Assembly: GCA_011800155.1 (NCBI GenBank)
Contig: CM022378.1
Coordinates: 310,001 to 374,000, forward strand
Source: Flammulina velutipes
Lineage: Eukaryota > Basidiomycota > Agaricomycetes > Agaricales > Physalacriaceae
Length of the DNA: 64,000 nucleotides
Reading direction: 5' to 3'
This document shows positions 53,697-61,849 of this stretch, in pieces. Every line of letters begins with the position of its first letter. Within the stretch, counting starts at the first letter, position 1. The notes beneath the pieces were generated by a model. That model saw nothing but the letters and a program-made list of their open reading frames with translations. It was not told the origin of the DNA and made no database searches. The translations under genes were made by a program, and so were the position numbers.

Positions 53697-55159
53697 CCGC
53701 TATGGCAGTGGAGGACTTAGAAAAATGGGTAGCTATCGACGAGTTCCCTGAACTAGAACGATCAGCTAGGGAGCAGCTATGGGAAACCTTACTACCACAC
53801 GTAGAACCCTACTTGAAGGATGAGAATTATACACCCGCTATCTTAGCGGATCGACAACTTCAAACCCTTAGGGACTTCAGTGACAAGGAATTCTTCATAG
53901 CGGGTGACAAGTTATACAAAAAGAATGCAGAAGGAAAACACCGGAGAGTCCTCCTACTAGGCAAGAGATTGCCAGTGGTACAAGTCATACACGACAAGCA
54001 TGGGCACAAAGGTCAATTTTCTGTCCGCAAACTTGTCGGGAAAAGATTCTGGTGGCCAGGGATGGATACAGACATCAATTGGTTCGTGAAAACGTGTGTA
54101 CTCTGTCAGAAGAGACAGAAGATGAAAATACACAAAGAACCAACCATAACTCCAACACCAGGGATCTATGAAACGGCGTTTGTAGACACCTTCAGAATGC
54201 CGACTTCTGGCGGCACTGGAGCTCGAAAGAAGTACTCAGGATATAATGCAGTCACAGTAGCACGATGTGGATTGACTGGATGGCCAGAGGCCAGAGCGTT
54301 AATCAACGAGAATGCCGAGACCTTAGGGGATTGGATTTTCGAAGACATATTGTGTAGATGGGGTTGTATAAAGCAGATAGTCACCGATAACGGACCCGCT
54401 ATCAAGAAGGCAATGGTCCATATCGAGGCTAAGTATGGTGTTAAAGGGATTCTAATCACTCCCTACAACAAACAGGCCAATGGAAAAGTGGAAAGAGGGC
54501 ACTGGGACATTAGACAATCATTGTTTAAAGTGTGCAAAGGCCATCCAGAGGAATGGCCCACTTTCTTACATGAAGTACTATGGGCCGAAAGGATAACGGT
54601 TAAAAGGACTTTGGGTCATTCACCGTTTTACGCAGTAACAGGATGTGAACCAGTGTTACCACTGGATATCGAAGAAGCCACCTGGCTCGTAGATATCCCA
54701 GATACGTTGATTTCACACTCCGACTTGATAGCGTATCGAGCAACTCAGTTGATAAAGCACAAAGAAGACGTAAAGAAAATGAAACAACGTGTAACTGAAG
54801 CCAAGAAAAGAGCAGCAGAAAGATTCATGGATGAACATAAAAATAGAATTCCAAAGTACAAGTTCAAAACAGGTGAACTAGTACTGGTGCGCAATACGCG
54901 CATTGAAGACGAATTAAATTCGAAGTTCAAAGAAAGATTCATGGGTCCATATGCTGTTATTTCTCGAACAACGGCTGGAAACTACGTACTGTGTGAACTG
55001 GATGGCTCGATTTTGAAAGATAAGATAGCCCAGTTTAGGGTGATCCCTTTCTACTCGAGAAAGGACCCAAAACAACTGGGAGATGTATTTTTCAAGAGGC
55101 TACATAGGATCCGCGATAGTGTCGGGCGAGTACTCGACTTGGTAAATAAAACTACGTAG
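53659..55159 (+). CDS. A1 integrase part of Pol (after frameshift)
   Basis: Open frame downstream of the pol frameshift, with an incidental ATG at 53702. It contains the integrase HHCC domain (HDKHGHKGQF...CVLCQ), catalytic Asp in ETAFVDTFRM, Asp in IVTDNGPAI and Glu in NKQANGKVERGH. The C-terminal DNA-binding part is basic and has no chromodomain. A GC hairpin at 53833-53849 lies in frame at its start. Integrase by family; here it could only be produced by frameshift or re-initiation. Confidence 0.85.
53833..53849. repeat. GC hairpin at start of the integrase region
   Basis: ACCCGCTATCTTAGCGGA, translated as TPAILADR. Confidence 0.7.
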
Positions 55160-55673
55160 GGAACAGATGGTGCGGACACCATCTATTTTCCTTGGTAGGG
55201 GATATAGAGGCGTTATATAGGCCAAAATTTTAAATTTTGTTAAGATTCATTATCAGCCGCCTATATAGCGGGCAATCAGAACACCCGCCAACATAGCGGG
55301 TGGAAATCGGAAATCGGCACGAGTCATGGAGAAGGCACGTGACCAGTCACGTGACAAGACGCGTCCAAAACCAATCAATAGAAGACTGGTTGCCAGGCAT
55401 AACAGCGCTAAAAGACAAGGAGGTGTCGGCTTGTATAAGGCTAGTAAGAAGACAAGAAAAAATGGAGCTCAGGGACTCAACGGGACCGAGACAGACGGAA
55501 GCGAACAAGAAAGAGAACAAGGCATCAATAGCAATCCAAAAAGGGAAGAAATTGACTCGCCTGGGATGTTTTGATGGGCGATCCATTAAACACCGGACCG
55601 GACCCCGGTAGTGTGAGAAAGAGGGACTTTAATGTTACCCTCTTTCTCTTCAACCACCACGTTCAAGTCGAAC
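55160..55673 (+). promoter_or_regulatory. A1 pol-accessory spacer: candidate internal promoter
   Basis: Holds an 8-bp-stem hairpin AGATGGTG-CGGA-CACCATCT (55165-55184), GC hairpins around 55252-55303 (including CCCGCCAACATAGCGGG), and two CACGTG boxes 12 bp apart (55336-55341 and 55348-55353). A GTATAAGG sequence lies at 55433. It precedes the ATG of the sense accessory gene at 55674 and could drive it independently of the LTR. The direct evidence is motifs only. Confidence 0.45.
55283..55300. repeat. GC hairpin with compensatory-type stem change
   Basis: ACCCGCCAACATAGCGGGT. One of several copies in which the T:A closing pair of the stem is C:A or C:G instead. Confidence 0.65.
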
Positions 55674-57695
55674 ATGTCCGCGCCCGTCTCGCCCTCGTTG
55701 CTCTCGCCTGCTGCTGCCTCGTCTGCCCCCGACCCCGCCGCCGCCGTACCGCCTGCACCAGAGCCTACCGCTACCATGTCGCCTGCACTGGAACCTGCCG
55801 CTACCGTGTCGCCTGCGCCTGAGCCTGTCTCCACTGTCTCGCCGGCGCCCGTGTCCCCGATAGCGGAACCAACCGCGGTGCAGGAAACGACAACACCGTT
55901 GTTCTTGCCAGCACCGTCCGAGGCAAGCTCGCCGCAACCAGAGGAACGAGCACCTACGCCGCCACCAAAGTCACCAACCCCACCAGCCAGCTCGGCAGCG
56001 ACGCCCATGTCTCCAAGCGTGTTGGACAAGACGGAGTCAGGCATGACAACGTCGGATGACGCGTCGGCGACGCGTCAACCAAGTCCAGCACGCGTGGAAA
56101 CTTGGTCAAGTTACGAGGCAGGAAGGACGACGACTCTAGGCCTGGACTATGCGTCCACGGAGGTCGAAGAAGACGAGGACGAGGAGGTGGACGAGCTAAT
56201 GAGCACGTCCTCTCCAGAGCCAAAGGAAAGGGAGGCGACGGGATCTACGGGAGGTGAACCTCCTGCAGATCCAGATCGCGACGACGGTCTCACCGCCGTC
56301 GAGATCGATTTCGCGAGGGCGATGCCCCCTCCTGTCCCGCAGTCGCCACCAAGACTGCCACTACGTCTGGATTCGCCGCCGCCGATGGCAGGATCGCTGT
56401 TTGGGCCAACGTGGTTCCCAGCGCCGATACCGCCACCGTCGCCGCAGCCCTGGCTGCAACCGACCCCACCAACGACGACCCCTCCCCCACCATCCCCACC
56501 TGTCGCGGGAACGCCTCCAGCGGCAACAGGAACACCGCTGGATGAACCACCGGCCATGTTATCACCCCGGATCTGGTCGCCGCCAACGGGAACTCCACCC
56601 AGGATGACGACGCCTCCAGAAAGGGCGCCCTCCCCACTGCAGCCAACAACCTCGACGGCTTCCAAGCCCGTTTCGAAGAAACGAAAGCTGGGAAGGCCCG
56701 TCCAGGGAGAATCGCCGAAGAAGAGAACATGGGGACCGGCAATTCTCAAGACGCCTGCCTGGGTGCCGGTGTCGAAGAAGAGGAAGGAGATGGAGACTGA
56801 GGAAGAACGAGAGGACGACTCAGAAGAGTCGAGGCAGCCGAATCCGCCCAAGAAGCGGATAAGGCTCACCAAGAAGAGACCAGAGCTGGTCAAGGCGAAG
56901 GTTAGTTTTTCTACTTGGATAAACCAAGTAGATGAGACTAACCAAGAAAAATAGAAACTGCCGACAGCCGAAGAAGTGGCTCTCGCCGCCCAACGAGCGG
57001 CTCGAGCAGAGGCCCGAGAGGCCAAGAAAAACAAGTCGGCCGCCTCAACGTCGGCCCCGCCTGAAAGCCGGGCACGGATCGCCAAACCCGCCTCGCAGCC
57101 GGTGGCCTCGTCGTCGAAACGAAAACTCGACAACGACAGCGCGGAGCCGCCGAAGAAGAAGCGAAAGCCAAGGACAGTCGCAGTCAACCCAACTGGGCGT
57201 CGGCCCATGCTCCCCGCCCGAGACAAGCACGACCCCTTCCACCACCAGCAAATCCTATGCCGGAAATGCTTCAAGAAGGGTATCCACTGCAAGTTCGAAG
57301 GCTCGAACCGTTCGTGCGTGGAATGTGCATACACCAAGAAGGGGTGTTTGAAGCTGGATCCAGAGGATCCATGCCTCCTCAAGGACGAGGCCCAGCTGCG
57401 CGTCGAGGAACTGGAGAAGGAGGTGGCAACACTGAGGGACAGGTTGACAACGCTCGAGGAAACCGTCAGGTTATCGGAGGCCGTTATCCCGAACCTCGAG
57501 GCGGCGCTGTCTATCATCCTGACCGGTGGGGACACGTCGGAAATCCTGCGCAAGTTGGAGCGAGGAAACCACGACTATGACGACGACGACGACGACGACG
57601 ACGACGAGGAGCTGGAAGACCCGAAAGGGAAAGGCAAGGCAAAGGCCCCCGCTAAGAAGAAGGGGAAAGGCAAGGGCAAAGGCAAGGAGAGGTAG
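55674..57695 (+). CDS. Retrotransposon-borne Zn2Cys6 zinc-cluster protein
   Basis: Two exons, 55674-56900 and 56955-57695 (1,227 + 741 nt, 655 aa, phase-0 intron of 54 nt). Residues 1-110 are Pro/Ala repeats (PAPEPTATMSP-type), ~185-200 are acidic (EVEEDEDEEVDE), ~215-330 are again Pro-rich, and basic NLS-like stretches follow (KKRKLGRP, KKRIRLTKKR). Exon 2 carries C511-X2-C-X6-C-X8-C-X2-C-X6-C540, an exact match to the fungal Zn(II)2Cys6 binuclear cluster pattern. A heptad coiled coil (about 553-600), a Glu/Asp run and a Lys/Gly tail (KGKGKAKAPAKKKGKGKGK) follow. By family this is a nuclear DNA-binding regulator, probably dimeric. Its target is unknown; the element's own LTR is a natural candidate. 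Intact in A1. A longer start at 55632 is in frame but is not an ATG shared with A2. Confidence 0.85.
56901..56954 (+). other. Hairpin intron in the Zn2Cys6 gene
   Basis: 54-nt GT-AG intron. GTTAGT at the 5' splice site can pair with ACTAAC (candidate branch site), and CTACTTGG pairs with CCAAGTAG, so nearly the whole intron folds. The A2 intron (39438-39490) keeps both stems with different spacers. Confidence 0.7.
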
Positions 57696-57717
57696 GGACT
57701 TGGGCAGGCCCAAGTCC
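57696..57717. terminator. Perfect hairpin immediately after the Zn2Cys6 stop codon
   Basis: GGACTTGGGC-AG-GCCCAAGTCC, a 10-bp stem beginning one base after TAG; largely conserved in A2. May act in RNA 3'-end formation or stability. Eukaryotic terminators are not normally hairpins, so the function is a guess. Confidence 0.35.
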
Positions 57718-58356
57718 ATTGGACTCTAAATAACGGACTGGACGTTTACATAGAAAAACGGGACTTAGTACGACAGAATACGGACTGCTTACGTACTGTA
57801 TTTTCTTCGGGCGTTGGAGTCGTCTCCTTTTCTTTGGGCCTTCGGGCAAAAATTATATATATATGTGGCTTTAATATATAAATCAAAGGGCTCATACTAT
57901 CTTGGATAAAAGAGAGACTGAGAATAAGAAACCGCTAAGTCGTCGGGCATCTAAGAAAGCATGAGAAAGGCAAGAAAATAGGCTGCGCCACACAAGGAAT
58001 GGGCACCCGACCCGATAGCGGGTCGGGTCTTCGGACTCTAAGTGGTTCATTCAACAAATGCATTGAGTGAACTAGCAAAAACTATAAGAGATAAGCGGGA
58101 CGTCAAACCATATAAGTCAAGGGGAGACGCCCGCAAACGAAGAAGTAAATAGGATCTAAGTGAAAAATTGGACTTAGAGAAATATAGAAGAACAAAAATA
58201 GCTACTCAAAAGCGCCGCTATGACTAGGGCATTGGAAATAAGAAACAAACAAGTCACAAAAGAAGTTAGAGAAAGTCGGGAACACCCCAGTACTCGACAC
58301 AGGACTCATCAGGATACTCGAGGGGAGCGCAAAAGCACATACGCTCGCCACACTTG
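57718..58356. other. Convergent intergenic region in A1
   Basis: Lies between the 3' ends of the sense Zn2Cys6 gene and antisense gene 2. A/T-rich (TATATATATATG near 57856). Contains the 24-bp perfect GC palindrome at 58005-58028. No gene seen. Confidence 0.5.
58005..58028. repeat. Extended GC hairpin, A1 copy
   Basis: Perfect 10-bp arms ACCCGACCCG/CGGGTCGGGT around loop ATAG; same in A2. Confidence 0.8.
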
Positions 58357-59515
58357 TTAAAATGTTTCTGCAATCGATACCAGGTCGTCAGCAAACAAAG
58401 GATAGCTCGAGAAAAAGCTAAAGGCACCAACAAAGACCATAGAAGGTGGAGCTTGATTCCCCGCTTCGATAGCGGGTCCCGAAACGGGAGCGGCCGCTAC
58501 CATAGCGGGGTCAGTCAAGACAGACTGGGCCACCTCCACAGCGACTGGATTACCCATCCAAGCGACGGTGTGAGGAGGTGGAACAGAAGCTGAAGGAGCA
58601 ATGGGATTGGTAGTTTCGTCGAAGTCACGATCCGAGGCTAACACGGGAGCGAAGTCCAAGTGAGCAGCGAGACCCGTTGTGATAACGCGCTCGTACATGA
58701 TAGGACGAGTATCGCAGAAACGAGGGAATCGATTAACCGCTAAGAAGCGGGGCCACCAAAGGACAAGCGCCTGGTCGACGGGGGACAATTGACCCAAGGG
58801 AAGGGGCAAGTTGTTCACTACATCGTAGTTGGCAACGATCCCTCCCAAAGAGTCCTCAGCCCCAAGGTGAAAACCAAGGAGAACGGACGTCTGACAAAGA
58901 TACATTAGACCTCCGACTGGAAAGCGGGTGAACCAAACGTACGGCGAAGTCACCCAATGCCTCTTCCATCATCTTAGCAAAATACCGCTCGGGATGACGG
59001 AAGCAGGCGGGGATGAGGTCTTCAAAGTGAAGACCATCGAGTACCACGGAACCCCGCCGCATCCCAAACCAGTTAGAAACAAGACGAAGGCAGCAGACAT
59101 ACAACAAAGCAATGTTGTAGGCCTGACCCGTCTTGAGGTCGGGATCTTCGATCTCCCAGATAGCCATCGAGCGAATCTATATCTAAGTCAGAACTAGGAA
59201 AAACAGGGGACAGAAGACGAAACCCACCAAACATTGAATCATGAAGCGCAAAGTGGGTGCGTCGAGCATTTCGCTCACACCCAAGGACAAGTCCTCAGTT
59301 GGGGAAGTATGAAAGGAAGAAAGATCCAAGACGTCGAAAGGCGTGGCCACGATAGGGAAGCTAAACGTAGCACGGTACATCGACAAGGCCACAGCTAGAC
59401 CCGCTTCAGCCTCTAAGAAACCGACGGCTTGACGGGAAAAGCGGTCAGAAAGGCCTGGGAGAAAAGCAAGCTTGAAGTTGGTCCAGGGAGGGATTAACGC
59501 AAGATTCTGCTCCAT
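58357..59515 (-). CDS. A1 antisense gene 2, unknown 351-aa protein
   Basis: Three exons on the minus strand: 59515-59228, 59176-58943 and 58890-58357 (288 + 234 + 534 nt = 352 codons), with introns of 51 and 52 nt, all phase 0. Starts MEQNLALIPPWTNF. The centre is globular and hydrophobic (AYNIALLYVCCLRLVSNWFG, LVLWWPRFLAVNRFPRF). A Pro/Ala stretch near residue 310 is encoded by GC hairpins (PVSGPAIEAG). No recognised domain, signal peptide or catalytic motif. It lies antisense to the retroelement, 483 bp downstream of antisense gene 1 in the same direction, and convergent with the Zn2Cys6 gene. The A2 copy has several frameshifts. The exact exon arithmetic makes a real spliced gene likely; function unknown. 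Confidence 0.75.
58459..58477. repeat. GC hairpin inside antisense gene 2
   Basis: CCCCGCTTCGATAGCGGGT, followed at 58478-58510 by further overlapping GC inverted repeats; coding for the Pro/Ala stretch. Confidence 0.7.
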
Positions 59516-59998
59516 GTTGGATAAGGATTCGAGAGGACACTGCGAGTTTATAAAGGTGCGCGCCCGCTATACTATCGGGCCCCGCAATAACAAACGGATC
59601 CGCAACGGCCATCGAATGCAATGAGGCAAGGCTTTACCACACGGCTACGCTGAGTAGTATTGCCAATACGACGACCTAGAGGGTGCGGATGGACACCACC
59701 AAGTGACCTTCCACCAGGATATGCGCAGGGACTTAACCACCCGCTATCAAAACGGGTCAAGGACAAAAATTAGGCCCCGCCAACATGGCGGACAGGAACT
59801 CTATCGTGTAGATTCAGTTGGTGGCACAGCGAGACATGAGGCAAAACATATTGCAAATTCAGAGTCTAGTTACGAGGCGAATGATGAACTAAAGAGGGAA
59901 TACAGTAACTAGCTGCAACAGGGACGTGCCCAACGAACTACAGATCACGGAAAGAGTATTGAGGGATCTACAGCGGAATGTCCAAATCGAAGTGGAGA
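59516..59998. promoter_or_regulatory. Spacer between antisense genes 1 and 2 in A1
   Basis: Non-coding, 483 bp. Contains GC hairpin sequences (near 59565-59582, 59740-59757 and 59775-59792). Likely carries the 3' end of gene 1 and the promoter of gene 2; no box identified with confidence. Confidence 0.4.
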
Positions 59999-61622
59999 CT
60001 AGTCTAGCAAGGACTTCACGGTGCCTACATACAGATCCTTGGTACGATTGAAAGCCTGGATCTCACCGTGGACATGGTTCAAGATCCGAACCAAGTCCAA
60101 GCGGTAGGACTGCTCCGTCGACAGAAGTGAAGCACTAGCCTCACGAGGGAACTCGTCGAGCTCGGCAAGGCGATTAACCTGCTTGAGCACGCGAACGACC
60201 GACGAAGCGTAGCTCTGAATAATAGGACCCGCTAACAAAGCGGACCCGCCAAGTTAGCGGGTGTACATCGAGACTAAGACAACAGGCTTACCTCCAGCAA
60301 GCTGGTCCAGGAAAGCCTGGTCGATATGGAAAGACGAAGGCTTAGGACTCTTCCGGGGACGACTAGAGTTCTCGGCAGTAGCCTTGCGCTTATGAGCAGC
60401 GGGAGCAGGTTCGACGAAGTTCACGGAAGAACCCAGAATGTCTAAGGCCTTCTGGTATTCCCGGGAAGAAGTCAGCATACCTGGGACGAACGCGTAGGGA
60501 AGGTAAAATACCGTGCGCTTCGAGTCCGAGGGAGGCGACTATGAACAAGTCAGCACCCAAAGTAGAAAAATCAGCCCGAGTCGGAGACATTACCTCGAGA
60601 GGAACCAAGTCGGTACCAGTAACACCGTTGCCGTCGATAATGGACAAATCCTGCAAGGGGACTGTCAACGAGTCCAAGTCTAGAAAAATCGTGAAATAAG
60701 CTCACGTCGTCCGAAGCAAGATCGGATTCAGACAGACCGTCGTCCATATCTTAGCGAAAGAGAAGGCGTCGGGGTTAAAACACAGATTGTGAAAGTTGGA
60801 GAAGGGGAACTTACCACAGTCCTCAGGAGGAGGCATAGCCGCTTCCCCAACGGCCTCCAACTTCTCATCGATCACCGCTGGCGACTTAACCGTCTTTCCA
60901 CCCTAGGAAAACGACTTAGAAACCAGAAACACAGTAAGGAAACAATAGCGTACCTTCTTAGCAGCGGGCTTGCCCTTAGGAGGATCCTTAGGGATATCGA
61001 CCTTTGGAGCCGCCTCCTTAGCGGGTCCTTTTCCTTTCGAGTTAAAGGACCGCTGGTTGAAGTGCAAAGGGTGAAAGTCGGGCAACTTAGGCGCTATGAA
61101 GTCGGTGTGTCGACTAGTGACTGCCGTAAGAGGCGTGAACACGCCAGCAAGATTAATCCGCGGGAGTTGAGGATTAACCCCCAACTCCAGCAGGTAGCAA
61201 GCTAGCCAGTTGCGAACGTTATGAAAGAATGAATGGATTTCGGCCGTCGCGGTAGCGGTCGTGCGATTAGCCAAAGATAGGTTAACAACCTAACTTGGGT
61301 TAGACACGCACGAACATAGAAGAATAAAGGCACTCACCAATAACTTGGGAAAGAAGCGATCGAGAGAGTCCACGCGGGCTTCCAGAGCGATACCCGGCGT
61401 GTTAGACGAACGAACGATGGCCATAATCGGTCCAGAAAGTTGTTCGATCGCGTCCTTGATGACACCCTCGACATGAGTGGGGACCGCGTAGTTCATAATG
61501 AACTCAGAGATAGCGGGTCCCAGCTCCGCACGAAACTGCGTAACCTCAGGCGCAACGGTCACTGGATCGACTGCCAGCAGTGGGCGAATAGTAGTCCAGT
61601 GCGGGGTTTTAGGAGGAGCCAT
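59999..61622 (-). CDS. A1 antisense gene 1, unknown 424-aa protein, six exons
   Basis: Exons on the minus strand: 61622-61338, 61289-60954, 60902-60815, 60679-60594, 60538-60292 and 60231-59999. They total 1,275 nt = 425 codons with consistent phases and GT-AG introns of 48, 51, 135, 55 and 60 nt. Starts MAPPKTPHWTTIRPLL. Residues 1-170 look helical/globular; 180-215 are Lys/Pro-rich (KGKGPAKEAAPKVDIPKDPP). A basic, NLS-like HKRKATAENSSRPRKSPKP lies near residue 320, and the C-terminal ~90 residues are predicted helical (YASSVVRVLKQVNRLAELDE). No known domain recognised. Transcription would run antisense to the retroelement from just inside the 3' LTR. The acceptor of intron 5 lies within a GC hairpin. 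An alternative exon around 60700-60750 would break the frame and was not used. Function unknown; a nuclear role is only suggested by the basic segment. Confidence 0.78.
60227..60262. repeat. Double GC hairpin spanning the intron 5 acceptor of antisense gene 1
   Basis: Two adjacent hairpins of the A-family type. The TTAG of one right arm (TTAGCGGG on the minus strand) is the 3' splice site at 60232. Confidence 0.7.
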
Positions 61623-61837
61623 TATGCAGAAAAGACAGAAGTTGGATAAGAGTTGTAGTGGACGCGCCAACGAAGCGGCGCGCCTACAACAGCTTTTAAG
61701 CCAGGACTTAGAATAACCAGATCGGGCCCGCTTCAGAATCGGGTCGATCTAAGTAGAATCCCAATCTGGAGTTATACGATGACCCTGTACTCTACCAAAG
61801 GTAGCAGGCAGAGGATGTCGGGGACGACATCAAATAA
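61623..61837 (-). promoter_or_regulatory. Candidate promoter region of antisense gene 1
   Basis: Sequence between the ATG of antisense gene 1 and the polypurine tract. It contains a strong GC palindrome near 61664-61687 (GCGCCAACGAAGCGGCGC) and a CCCGCTTCAGAATCGGG hairpin near 61727. Transcription into the gene would start here or in the adjacent LTR. Confidence 0.4.
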
Positions 61838-61849
61838 GTCAAGGGGAGA
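61838..61849 (+). other. A1 polypurine tract
   Basis: TCAAGGGGAGA directly before the 3' LTR; the same sequence sits next to the A2 3' LTR. Confidence 0.75.

Noticed and set aside
60695..60760. Extra exon (ATGGACGACGG...) in antisense gene 1
   Set aside because: Including it makes the frame run into a stop or needs a 26-nt intron; skipping it with one 135-nt intron keeps the frame.
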